The notes below the pieces were generated by a model. The model made no database searches. It worked only from the letters and a program-made list of their open reading frames with translations, and had not been told where the DNA came from. From the NCBI RefSeq assembly GCF_041154745.1, contig NZ_AP031573.1, positions 2,356,001-2,420,000 of the forward strand: DNA of 64,000 nucleotides, in the 5' to 3' direction. Made by a program: the position numbers and the translations under genes. Origin of the DNA: Flavobacterium sp. CFS9 (GTDB lineage: Bacteria; Bacteroidota; Bacteroidia; Flavobacteriales; Flavobacteriaceae). Positions 37,648-45,687 of this stretch are shown here, one piece after another; within the stretch, counting starts at the first letter, position 1, and every line of letters starts with the position of its first letter.

Positions 37648-37836
37648 ATGAAAACACTACATATAGTATTAAGAGAGATTTTATACCGATTGAAAACCGA
37701 TTACAAACGATTTGCAGATGCAGTTAAAAATAGAAAAGCGAATACAGCTAAAATAAAAGGAGAGCTTTATTCGAGTGAATCAAATTCTCTGCTTTTCCAA
37801 ATGTACCTGCACGAAGAAGAAGACCTTTTTATTTGA
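37648..37836 (+). CDS. Small protein with SLLF-MY-LFI C-terminal signature (copy 1)
   Basis: A 62-residue basic protein starting MKTLHIVLREILYRLKTDYKR and ending SNSLLFQMYLHEEEDLFI. An earlier in-frame start at 37597 would lie inside the terminator, so the ATG at 37648 is used. Its last 18 residues match those of the 66-residue protein at 41079 at 11 positions. Both genes sit directly after a Met/Cys leader attenuator and before methionine genes. No signal peptide or known domain was recognised; function unknown, possibly a regulator or partner of sulfhydrylation enzymes. Confidence 0.7.
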   Translation: MKTLHIVLREILYRLKTDYKRFADAVKNRKANTAKIKGELYSSESNSLLFQMYLHEEEDLFI

Positions 37837-37904
37837 GATAAAAAACAACTCTAAAATATAATAATAAACCAAAAGCTATAAACAACACCTAAAACTAAGA
37901 AATT

Positions 37905-39209
37905 ATGAGCACACAAAAATTTGCCACAAATGCGCTACACGCAGGACACGATGTTACTAAAAATGCAGGAACCAGAGCAGTTCCAATTTACCAGACATCA
38001 TCGTATGTTTTTAACAATTCAGATCATGCAGCCAACTTATTTGGTCTTGCCGAAGCCGGATTCATTTACACCCGATTAAATAACCCTACAAATGATGTTT
38101 TGGAGCAGCGTCTTGCAGCACTTGAGGGTGGAATTGGGGCAGTAGTTACAGCCTCAGGAGCTTCCGCAATTTCCACATCTTTATTGACTTTACTAAAAGC
38201 AGGAGATCATATTGTAGCTTCTAATAGTTTGTATGGAGGAACATACAATTTATTGAGCGTAACTTTACCGCGTTTAGGGATCACAACTACCTTTGTAGAT
38301 CCGTCAAAACCTGAAAATTTTACTAAAGCTGCCAAAGAAAACACACGGGCATTTTTTGTGGAATCTTTAGGAAACCCAAAATTAGATGTGCTTGACCTGA
38401 AAGCGATTTCAGCGGAGGCCAAAAAATTTAAAGTTCCTTTTATTGTAGATAATACAGTAGCTACTCCTTATTTATTAAACCCGATTGCTTACGGAGCAGA
38501 TATTGTCATTCACTCCCTTACTAAATATATTTCAGGTAACGGAACCTCATTAGGAGGAGCCATTATCGACGCCGGAACTTTTGACTGGGCGAATGGTAAA
38601 TTTCCTGAATTCACAGAACCTTCACCGGGATATCATGGTTTAGTGTATCATGAAGCTTTAGGAAATGCAGCTTTCATAGCAAAAGCCAGAATCGAAGGCC
38701 TGCGTGATTTTGGAGCAGCTTTGAGTCCGTTTAATGCTTTTCAGATCATTCAGGGATTAGAAACCCTGCCAATCCGAATTCAAAAACATAGCGAAAATGC
38801 TTTGGCTTTGGCTTCCTGGTTAGAAAAACAGGAAGAAGTAGCCTGGGTAAATTATCCGGGTTTAAAAAACAATAAATACTACGATCTGTCGCAACAGTAC
38901 TTGCCAAAAGGTCAAAGTGGTGTCGTTACCTTCGGATTAAAAGGAGGTTTTGAAGCAGCTAAAAAAGTAGTCGATGAAACGAAATTATTCTCACTTCTGG
39001 CTAACATTGGTGATACAAAATCATTAATCATTCATCCGGCCAGTACAACGCACCAGCAATTGTCTGATGCGGAACAATTAGAAACGGGAGTTTCAAAAGA
39101 TCTGGTTCGACTTTCCGTTGGATTAGAAGATATAGAAGATTTAATTGCTGACTTGCAGACTGTTTTTGCAAGCGTGACCGAGTCACAATACAGCATTAAT
39201 AAAAACTAG
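37905..39209 (+). CDS. metY: O-acetylhomoserine aminocarboxypropyltransferase (sulfhydrylase)
   Basis: A 434-residue PLP enzyme of the Cys/Met metabolism family, making homocysteine from O-acetylhomoserine and sulfide. FATNALHAGHDVTKNAGTRAVPIYQTSSYVF and YTRLNNPTNDVLEQRLAALEGG are typical MetY starts. IVIHSLTKYISGNGTSLGG holds the PLP Lys, and SLIIHPASTTHQQLSDAEQLETGVSKDLVRLSVGLED closes the fold. Length about 430 separates it from the 390-residue MetZ/MetB type at 45688. It lies in the unit controlled by leader 2. Confidence 0.95.
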   Translation: MSTQKFATNALHAGHDVTKNAGTRAVPIYQTSSYVFNNSDHAANLFGLAEAGFIYTRLNNPTNDVLEQRLAALEGGIGAVVTASGASAISTSLLTLLKAGDHIVASNSLYGGTYNLLSVTLPRLGITTTFVDPSKPENFTKAAKENTRAFFVESLGNPKLDVLDLKAISAEAKKFKVPFIVDNTVATPYLLNPIAYGADIVIHSLTKYISGNGTSLGGAIIDAGTFDWANGKFPEFTEPSPGYHGLVYHEALGNAAFIAKARIEGLRDFGAALSPFNAFQIIQGLETLPIRIQKHSENALALASWLEKQEEVAWVNYPGLKNNKYYDLSQQYLPKGQSGVVTFGLKGGFEAAKKVVDETKLFSLLANIGDTKSLIIHPASTTHQQLSDAEQLETGVSKDLVRLSVGLEDIEDLIADLQTVFASVTESQYSINKN

Positions 39210-39237
39210 GTTTTTTTGTTTTTTGTTTGAAAAATTG

Positions 39238-39274
39238 CCTTTAGCAGCGTGAGTTCTGCTAGAGGTGATTTTTT
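39238..39274 (+). terminator. Terminator of metY
   Basis: CCTTTAGCAG and CTGCTAGAGG pair over 10 bp with one GU, followed by ATTTTTTAT. Confidence 0.85.
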
Positions 39275-39387
39275 ATGAAAAGCAAACCAATATAAAAATT
39301 TTAAACCTTATAGGTATTGAGGTTTAATGTAGAGTGCTACAGTGTACTTAAAATGGGTATAAGGTTTAAAAATTAAAAAATAAAATT

Positions 39388-40476
39388 ATGTCAAAGCTTA
39401 AAATAAATATCATCCTTTTTGGAATTGGAAATATAGGAAGTACTTTGATCAATCAAATTATTGAAAGTCAGGAGTTTTTCCTTAAAAGTAAAAATATCGA
39501 TTTTCACTTTCCGATTATCACTAATTCAACTGTAGCCTTTTTCGAGAAAGAAGGGGTAGGATATGCCTGGGAGACCAATTTCCTCGAATTGGCTGTTCCT
39601 TTTAAGGTGCAGGATATTATTGAATTTGCCAAAGAAAATGAATTTGAAAATTTAATCGCTGTTGATGCCACCGCGAGCGATGAGTTAATACATCACTACA
39701 ACACATTAATCGAAAACGGATTTAATATTGTAGCGGTAAATAAAAAAGCCAATACACTGCCGATTGATTTATACAAAGAGATCAGATCAAATCTTAAAAA
39801 GTACGACAAAGAGTTTTTGTATGAAACCTCAGTAGATACCGGATTCCCGGTTTTACAGACTTTAAGAGACTTGTATTATTCAGGCGAAAAGATCACAAAG
39901 ATTCGAGGTGTTTTTTCAGATAATCTGAGTTATGTTTTTAATCGTTTTGCTGCCGAAGAAACAACCTTCTCTTCCTTATTAAAAGATGCGAGTTTACTCG
40001 GATTAATGCGTTCCACCTTTAAAGAAGATTTATCCGGAAATGATACAGCCAGAAAGCTACTGATTCTCACGAGGGAAATTGGAAAAGATTTTGAGCTGTC
40101 AGATATAAAAATTAATTCCCTTATTAATGAAGAGCATCTGGAGCAAAACGGCATTCTGAATAAAGAGGCAATTGACCGATCGTTTAAGATTGCTAAAATT
40201 AGTCAGGCAGATGATCATGTACTGCGATACGTAGGAGAATTTGATGTGGTAAAAAATACATTAGAAGTCAAACTGGTCTCAGAACCTGTTACTTCAGCAA
40301 TAGGTCAGTTGAAAGGATCAGATACCATTTTCGAAATTTATACACAATCTTATGCTGCGGTTCCAATTGTAATTCAAAGTGCTTCGGCTTGTAAACAAGC
40401 TATTTCCAGAGGAGTGATTACAGATATTTTAAAAGTAGCCGAAAAGATCAAAAACAAAGAAGCAGTCTGGTTGTAA
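39388..40476 (+). CDS. Homoserine dehydrogenase-like paralogue with altered active site
   Basis: A 362-residue relative of the dehydrogenase half of the ThrA protein at 42639, colinear over its whole length (NAD site IILFGIGNIGSTLINQII; AVNKKANT; SYVFNRFAAEET; VLRYVGEF; LKGSDTIFEIYTQSY). The substrate-binding segment is changed: ThrA has YTEPDPREDLCGND, this protein LMRSTFKEDLSGND, so the substrate-binding Glu (Glu208 of yeast enzyme) is Arg. GVFSGT becomes GVFSDN. The Lys in NKKAN and the Asp of SGND remain. I infer a different substrate or loss of activity. No kinase domain is present. Confidence 0.85.
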   Translation: MSKLKINIILFGIGNIGSTLINQIIESQEFFLKSKNIDFHFPIITNSTVAFFEKEGVGYAWETNFLELAVPFKVQDIIEFAKENEFENLIAVDATASDELIHHYNTLIENGFNIVAVNKKANTLPIDLYKEIRSNLKKYDKEFLYETSVDTGFPVLQTLRDLYYSGEKITKIRGVFSDNLSYVFNRFAAEETTFSSLLKDASLLGLMRSTFKEDLSGNDTARKLLILTREIGKDFELSDIKINSLINEEHLEQNGILNKEAIDRSFKIAKISQADDHVLRYVGEFDVVKNTLEVKLVSEPVTSAIGQLKGSDTIFEIYTQSYAAVPIVIQSASACKQAISRGVITDILKVAEKIKNKEAVWL

Positions 40477-40649
40477 GTGGTTTTGAAATACTAGTAAGTG
40501 GTTCTTTGATATAATGAAACAGAAAAGTTTTTAAGTTATTTTTTGTAAGATTTATCTTTTAAATGTTGATATGTTAATTTTGTAAGATGTTTTTTAACCT
40601 AAAAAGGGCGCTTTTTAACGTTTTTTGGGATTAATTTATTGAGTCTCAC
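40477..40649. other. Spacer before leader 3
   Basis: No gene seen. A hairpin TAAAAAG-ggcg-CTTTTTA at 40600-40617 followed by AACGTTTTTT may end the upstream transcript. Confidence 0.45.
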
Positions 40650-40680
40650 TTGCATAATTGATAAAATATTCGCAAATTTG
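40650..40680 (+). promoter_or_regulatory. Promoter of leader 3
   Basis: TTG (40650), a 20-base spacer, CAAATTTG (40673); same spacing and TTCGCAAATTTG as the leader 1 promoter. Confidence 0.7.
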
Positions 40681-40721
40681 TAAGACTTCAAAGCTAAAGA
40701 AGAAATAATTTAGTATTCTGA

Positions 40722-40817
40722 ATGAAAGTTACATCGATGGGAGCAAAAGTTTTGTCCTCAGTAGATTTAAAAAAGAGTAGATTAGAAATATTTCTAAAGT
40801 TTAAAGAAGTTTATTAA
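40722..40817 (+). CDS. Possible 31-residue ORF in the leader 3 5' region
   Basis: ATG at 40722 opens a 31-codon frame (MKVTSMGAKVLSSVDLKK...) ending at TAA 40815-40817, just before leader peptide 3. It has no Cys and no similarity to the other leaders. It may be translated and affect leader 3, or be chance in a long untranslated region. Confidence 0.25.
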   Translation: MKVTSMGAKVLSSVDLKKSRLEIFLKFKEVY

Positions 40818-40827
40818 AATAGAAAAA

Positions 40828-40929
40828 ATGCAAGAATTTTTTAAAATAGCAATTAAGTCCCAGATGAATAAGTCCCTACAGATGAACAAGATGTTTAACG
40901 TCGCACGTATTTGTGTATGCGTCTGTTGA
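40828..40929 (+). CDS. Leader peptide 3, Met/Cys-rich (attenuator)
   Basis: A 33-codon ORF with Met at 1, 13, 19 and 22 and a C-terminus RICVCVC ending in three Cys right before TGA. Just after the stop, CTAAAAG (40932-40938) can pair with CTTTTGG (40967-40973) in the terminator's 5' arm (7 bp, one GU). This mirrors leader 2, where CCAAAAG occupies the last codons. Start could also be the Met at codon 13. It should control the small protein at 41079 and possibly metX further on. Confidence 0.72.
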   Translation: MQEFFKIAIKSQMNKSLQMNKMFNVARICVCVC

Positions 40930-40962
40930 TACTAAAAGTATATATAAGTTGTAAAAAACTTG

Positions 40963-40999
40963 AACCCTTTTGGTATTAAAAATCCAAAAGGGTTTTTTT
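40963..40999 (+). terminator. Attenuator terminator 3
   Basis: AACCCTTTTGG (40963) and CCAAAAGGGTT (40984) are perfect 11-bp arms followed by T-rich sequence. Confidence 0.93.
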
Positions 41000-41078
41000 A
41001 TTCCATTTGGTTACGATAACAAAGAAATAAACATAAAATAAAGATAATAACACGCAAACTAACATAAACTTAAATGTC

Positions 41079-41279
41079 ATGAGCACAATAAACTACCTAA
41101 CAAAGACTTTTTCAGCATTGAAAAACATCAGAGCTAAAAGAAACAATGCACCGCCAACAAATGAATTGACCGATTCAAGATTCGGGGTGACTGAAACAAA
41201 TAAAAAAGCGGAGAAAAAAAATCCGGATTCATTATTGTTTTTGATGTATTCAAAAGAAAATGAAACGCTTTTTATTTAA
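41079..41279 (+). CDS. Small protein with SLLF-MY-LFI C-terminal signature (copy 2)
   Basis: A 66-residue, Lys-rich protein (MSTINYLTKTFSALKNIRAKR at the start) ending PDSLLFLMYSKENETLFI. The C-terminal block matches the small protein at 37648 (S-LLF-x-MY-x2-E-x-E-x-LFI) while the N-terminal parts share only a basic amphipathic-helix character. It lies directly downstream of attenuator 3. The shared end and identical genetic position argue that it is a real gene rather than chance. Function unknown. Confidence 0.7.
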   Translation: MSTINYLTKTFSALKNIRAKRNNAPPTNELTDSRFGVTETNKKAEKKNPDSLLFLMYSKENETLFI

Positions 41280-41409
41280 ATCTAAAAGCATCATAAAATA
41301 GAGGGAAACCTGCTTAATTTTACTGGGCAATTTGTTCGGTAATTTTTTGCGTACACTAGTTTTTGTTTGAATTATGTTTAAGAAATTGAGGAATCAGTTT
41401 CGATAAAAT

Positions 41410-41440
41410 TTGTTTGTTTGAGAAATTAGTAGTTAATTTG
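41410..41440 (+). promoter_or_regulatory. Promoter of the metX riboswitch transcript
   Basis: TTG (41410), a 20-base spacer, TTAATTTG (41433), about 30 bases before the riboswitch P1. Confidence 0.6.
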
Positions 41441-41470
41441 CACCTTTAAGTTCAAAAACGTATTGAAATG

Positions 41471-41575
41471 TTATAAAGAAAGGAGGAGGGATTAGACCCG
41501 ATGAATCCTTAGCAACCCTTCGTTAAATCGAAGAAGGTGCTGCATTCTACCACGCCTAAACGTGGAAAGATAACA
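41471..41575 (+). promoter_or_regulatory. SAM-I riboswitch upstream of metX
   Basis: The S-box core is evident in order: TTAT..AAAGGAGGAGGGATTAGACCC, GATGAATCCTTAGCAACCC, a variable hairpin CTTCG-TTAAAT-CGAAG, GGTGCT-CATTCTACC, a hairpin ACG-CCTAAA-CGT and closing AAGATAA. An alternative pairing is visible: AAAGAAAG (41475-41482) in the 5' strand of P1 is complementary to CTTTCTTT at 41604-41611, near the start of metX. No intrinsic terminator is visible, so translational control or alternate folding is more likely. Confidence 0.93.
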
Positions 41576-41647
41576 ACAAGAAATTTTCTGGTTTCACTCT
41601 AGACTTTCTTTCTAATATTTCCACATACAAATCAAAATTAAAAAGAT

Positions 41648-42637
41648 TTGAAATTGGAAAATATACCAAGTCCCATTATAATTCAGGAATTCATCACCGA
41701 AAGTGGTGTGTCCTACTCATCATTACCCTTAAGTTTTACACTTTCCGGTTTACCATTGCATAGTGCGCCCATTGTACTCGTTAATCATGCTTTGACAGGA
41801 AATGCAGAGGTCACCGGAGCCAACGGCTGGTGGAATGACCTTATCGGTGAAAATAAAACAATCGATACTTATAAATTTACCGTACTGGCTTTTAATGTGC
41901 CGGGAAATGGTAATGATTCTTTTATTATCGAAAATTACCAGGATTTCACAGCAAGAGATATTGCCCGCATTTTTGTAAAAGGTTTAGAATTCCTAAATGT
42001 TAGCCAACTACATACCATTATTGGAGGTTCTGTCGGAGGAGGTATTGCCTGGGAGATTCTTGCATTAGAACCCAACATTACTCAAAATCTAATTCCCATC
42101 GCAACAGATTGGAAATCGACCGACTGGATGATCGCCAATTGCTATTTACAAGAGCAAATTTTGAACAATTCTTCAAAACCTGTTGAAGATGCCAGAATTC
42201 ATGCTATGTTGTGTTACAGATCTCCTGAATCATTCAAAGAAAAATTTCAACGCACCATCAATGCCAGTCGCCCTGTTTTCAATATTGAAAGCTGGTTGGC
42301 ACATCATGGTGAAAAACTACAGAAAAGATACCAATTGGCTTCGTATAAATTGATGAACCAATTGCTTAAAACCATAGATATTACCAGAAACAGAGAAGAT
42401 TTTGAAACTTTGTTATCCAGAACAACTGCTGCAATTCACATTGTCGGAATCAATTCAGATTTGTTTTTTATACCCAAAGAAAATCGGGAAACTTTTCAGG
42501 AATTGAAAAAGTTTAAAGACAATGTTTCTTACAGCGAAATAGATTCGGTTCACGGACATGACGCTTTTTTAATCGAGTACAAACAATTAGATCATTTACT
42601 TGCCGATATTTTTAAGGCAGAAACAATAGAAAAATAA
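41648..42637 (+). CDS. metX: Homoserine O-acetyltransferase, TTG start
   Basis: A 329-residue alpha/beta hydrolase-fold enzyme acetylating homoserine. NHALTGNAEV is the oxyanion region, IIGGSVGGGIAWE holds the nucleophile Ser, NSDLFFIP the Asp and HGHDAFLIEY the His of the triad. The frame opens at TTG (41648); no ATG occurs nearby in frame and the residues that follow (KLENIPSPIIIQEF) look like the true N-terminus. It ends 1 base before thrA. The SAM-I riboswitch directly upstream means expression should fall when SAM is abundant. Confidence 0.92.
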   Translation: MKLENIPSPIIIQEFITESGVSYSSLPLSFTLSGLPLHSAPIVLVNHALTGNAEVTGANGWWNDLIGENKTIDTYKFTVLAFNVPGNGNDSFIIENYQDFTARDIARIFVKGLEFLNVSQLHTIIGGSVGGGIAWEILALEPNITQNLIPIATDWKSTDWMIANCYLQEQILNNSSKPVEDARIHAMLCYRSPESFKEKFQRTINASRPVFNIESWLAHHGEKLQKRYQLASYKLMNQLLKTIDITRNREDFETLLSRTTAAIHIVGINSDLFFIPKENRETFQELKKFKDNVSYSEIDSVHGHDAFLIEYKQLDHLLADIFKAETIEK

Positions 42638-42638
42638 A

Positions 42639-45053
42639 ATGAAAATATTAAAATTTGGCGGTAAATCGTTATCAAACGGAGAAGGACTTAACAAAGTAGT
42701 TTCAATTATTACAGACAAAGTACAGCAGAATGAAAAAATAGCTGTTGTAGTTTCGGCTCGTGGAGATGCTACAGATGAGTTAGAATATATTTTAAAAATT
42801 GCTGCCAAGAATGGCAACTACAAACCTCTATTTGAGAATTTTAAAGCCTATCAGGTTTCAGATTATCCTCAGGTTGATTTGTCTGAAGAATTTAATGTAC
42901 TCGAAAAGCTTTTTGAAGGAGTAAGTCTGATTGGTGATTACAGCAATAAAATCAAAGATCAGATTTTATCAAAAGGAGAATTACTTTCGGCTAAATTGCT
43001 GACCGCTATTTTAATTGAAAAAGGAGTTCCGGCAAACTTTGTGGATTCAAGAGAATTGTTGAAAACCGATTCTAAATTTGGAGATGCACAGCCTTTGGAG
43101 CAGCTTTCTAAGAAAAATGTGATCAATTATTTTAAAGAACACAACGGCTCAACGGTTAATATTGTGACCGGTTTCATTGGATCTAACAATAATAACGATA
43201 CCACCACTTTAGGCAGAAACGGCAGTAATTATACCGCATCGCTAATTGCGAATTATCTGAATGCCGAGGAATTGCAGAATTTTACACACGTTGACGGAAT
43301 TTACACGGCAAATCCTGATTTGGTGGCCGATGCGAAAAAAATTGAATTCCTGTCGTTTAATGAAGCCAATGAATTAGCCAATTTTGGGGCTACAATTCTA
43401 CATGCGAAAACAATTATTCCATTATTGGAAAAAAATATTCCGCTTCGTATTTTAAATACCTTTAATCACGAAAATCGCGGGACTTTAATTACCTCTGATT
43501 CTGCAAAAGAAGGAATTAAAACGCTTTCTGTTTTAGAGAATGTTTCTCTGGTGAATCTGGAAGGCCGTGGATTATTGGGGAAAGCAGGTGTAGATGCTCG
43601 AATCTTTAAAGTAATGGGCGATCACAACATCAGTGTGAGTATTATTTCGCAAGGTTCTTCAGAGCGAGGTATTGGCCTTGTGGTGGCAACCGATAAGGCT
43701 ACATTGGCGATGGTCGAATTAGAAAAAGAATTTGAAAATGACTTCTATTCTAAAGATGTAAATCAGATTACAGTAACCGATAATGTTTCGGTAATTTCGA
43801 TTATCGGTCAGGATTTGAGTACTTTCCATAAACCCTACACGGCATTAATTAAAAATAAAATTGTTCCGATTTTGTTCAATAACACCGTTACGGGTAAAAA
43901 CGTGAGTTTGGTGGTTAAAAAATCAGAACTGCATAAAGCCTTAAATGTAATTCACGGTGAGATTTTCGGAGTTTCCAAAAAAATCAATATTGCCATTATT
44001 GGTCATGGATTAGTGGGGGGAACTTTAATCAATCAGATTTTAGAATCGACTGACGCTATCGAAAAGAGAAAAGACGTGAGGCTAAATGTTTTTGCAATTG
44101 CGAATTCCAAAAAAGTACTTTTAGATAAAAACGGAGTAAGTTCGAACTGGAAAACAGACATCGAAAAAGACGGACTTGCTTACACTATTGAGGATATTAT
44201 TGCTTACGCGAATCAACATCATTTAGAAAACCTGATTGCGATTGACAATACAGCCAGTGCGAAATTTGTGGAGAATTACATTCCGTTGGTGGAGAGCAGT
44301 TTCGATTTGATCTCTTCTAACAAAGTAGCCAATACACTGAGTTACGGCTTTTACAAAGAATTGAGAAAATCTTTAGCCGAAAATCAGAAGAATTATTTGT
44401 ACGAAACCAATGTTGGCGCCGGATTACCATTAATTGACACCATTAAATTGTTACACCTTTCGGGAGAAAACATCACAAAAATAAAAGGGGTGTTCTCCGG
44501 AACATTAAGTTATTTGTTTAATAATTTTTCGGCAAAAGACGTTCCTTTCAGTGAGATTCTACAAGAAGCGATTGATAACGGATATACAGAGCCGGATCCG
44601 CGTGAGGATTTGTGCGGAAATGATGTGGGTAGAAAATTATTGATTCTGGCAAGAGAATTAGACTTGCAGAACGAATTTGAAGAAATCTCGATTCAGAATT
44701 TAATTCCGGAACATTTACGTGAAGGCAACGTTGGAGATTTCTTAACGAAATTGAAAGAGTTCGATCCAATCTATGAAAAAATCAAAGCCAATCAGAAGCC
44801 AAGCCACGTATTGAGATACATTGGTGAATTGTCCGGAGATTTGCAAAACGACAAAGGAATTTTGGAAGTAAAGTTAGTTTCAGTGCCTTCAGACACCGCT
44901 TTGGGCGGATTAAAAGGATCCGATTCTTTCTTTGAAATTTATACAGAGTCTTACGGAGACCGTCCAATCGTAATCCAGGGAGCCGGTGCAGGTTCTGCGG
45001 TAACAGCGAGAGGAGTATTTGGTGATATTTTGAGATTGTCAGATAAAGGGTAA
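42639..45053 (+). CDS. thrA: Bifunctional aspartate kinase / homoserine dehydrogenase
   Basis: An 804-residue fusion catalysing the first and third steps from aspartate to homoserine. The kinase half (1-280) starts KILKFGGKSLSNGEG and has TTLGRNGSNYTASLIA. Two ACT-like regulatory segments (about 300-450) follow. The dehydrogenase half (about 455-804) shows IAIIGHGLVGGTLINQI, ISSNKVANTLSYGFY, GVFSGTLSYLFN, YTEPDPREDLCGNDVGRK and LKGSDSFFEIYTESY. Being in the SAM-riboswitch transcript, it probably serves methionine (MetL role), although ThrA is the usual product name. Confidence 0.96.
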   Translation: MKILKFGGKSLSNGEGLNKVVSIITDKVQQNEKIAVVVSARGDATDELEYILKIAAKNGNYKPLFENFKAYQVSDYPQVDLSEEFNVLEKLFEGVSLIGDYSNKIKDQILSKGELLSAKLLTAILIEKGVPANFVDSRELLKTDSKFGDAQPLEQLSKKNVINYFKEHNGSTVNIVTGFIGSNNNNDTTTLGRNGSNYTASLIANYLNAEELQNFTHVDGIYTANPDLVADAKKIEFLSFNEANELANFGATILHAKTIIPLLEKNIPLRILNTFNHENRGTLITSDSAKEGIKTLSVLENVSLVNLEGRGLLGKAGVDARIFKVMGDHNISVSIISQGSSERGIGLVVATDKATLAMVELEKEFENDFYSKDVNQITVTDNVSVISIIGQDLSTFHKPYTALIKNKIVPILFNNTVTGKNVSLVVKKSELHKALNVIHGEIFGVSKKINIAIIGHGLVGGTLINQILESTDAIEKRKDVRLNVFAIANSKKVLLDKNGVSSNWKTDIEKDGLAYTIEDIIAYANQHHLENLIAIDNTASAKFVENYIPLVESSFDLISSNKVANTLSYGFYKELRKSLAENQKNYLYETNVGAGLPLIDTIKLLHLSGENITKIKGVFSGTLSYLFNNFSAKDVPFSEILQEAIDNGYTEPDPREDLCGNDVGRKLLILARELDLQNEFEEISIQNLIPEHLREGNVGDFLTKLKEFDPIYEKIKANQKPSHVLRYIGELSGDLQNDKGILEVKLVSVPSDTALGGLKGSDSFFEIYTESYGDRPIVIQGAGAGSAVTARGVFGDILRLSDKG

Positions 45054-45100
45054 ACGATTTAAGATTTTAGAATTCAGATTGCAGATTTTAGATTGAGAAG
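45053..45100. repeat. AGATTTTAGA word repeat
   Basis: Tandem imperfect words TTTAAGATTTTAGAATTCAGATTGCAGATTTTAGATTG. Related words fill 46861-46925 after metZ. Confidence 0.6.
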
Positions 45101-45121
45101 AATAAAAAAAAGAAAAATAAC

Positions 45122-45550
45122 ATGAAAGTAACTTTGAACAGAGTAAATGACGCGTTTCATTTTAAACTTAAAAACGAACGTGGTCATGTAGTGGATGTTG
45201 ACAGCAGAGCCGAATTTGGCGGAAGCGATTTAGGCGCAAGTCCTATGGAATTAGTATTGATGGGGGTTGCGGGATGCAGTGCCATTGATATGATTTCGAT
45301 CTTAAAAAAGCAACGTCAGGAAATCACTTCATTTAATGCTGAGGTAGAAGGAGAGCGTGTACAAGTTGGCGAAGCAAAACCTTTTAAAGAAATCAATGTG
45401 ATTTTTTATTTAGAAGGCGATATTATCCCTGAAAAAGCACAACGCGCAGCCCAGCTTTCTTTTGAGAAATATTGCTCGGTTTCAAAAACAATAGAGCCTA
45501 CAGCTACTATAAAATACAAAGTGGTCCTGAACAACGAAGAATTGAAATAA
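45122..45550 (+). CDS. OsmC family protein
   Basis: A 142-residue thiol-dependent peroxide/organic hydroperoxide resistance-type protein. The two redox Cys occur in the usual contexts: MGVAGCSAIDMISILKKQ (helix Cys) and FEKYCSVSKTI (second Cys). The N-terminal segment SRAEFGGSDLGASPMELVL is the OsmC dimer/active-site motif. It lies between thrA and metZ in the same direction, suggesting co-expression with methionine biosynthesis. Substrate unknown. Confidence 0.92.
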   Translation: MKVTLNRVNDAFHFKLKNERGHVVDVDSRAEFGGSDLGASPMELVLMGVAGCSAIDMISILKKQRQEITSFNAEVEGERVQVGEAKPFKEINVIFYLEGDIIPEKAQRAAQLSFEKYCSVSKTIEPTATIKYKVVLNNEELK

Positions 45551-45639
45551 TTAGATAATGAGTCAATTTGAGAATTAGATAATTTTCAAAAAGGATATTA
45601 ATTAATAACGCTATACCGTTTAAATTTTAAGTTTTTGTT

Positions 45640-45672
45640 TTAAACGACCCTGAAAACTTGAAACTTGAAACA
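45640..45672. repeat. GAAACTTGAAAC word repeat before metZ
   Basis: ACCCTGAAAACTTGAAACTTGAAAC-like words of the family seen at 391-452, just upstream of the metZ start. Confidence 0.65.
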
Positions 45673-45687
45673 AGAAAAACAAAAAAA

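Noticed and set aside
45658..45687. Extended N-terminus for MetZ
   Set aside because: The added residues come from a GAAACTTG word repeat and are not part of the enzyme fold.
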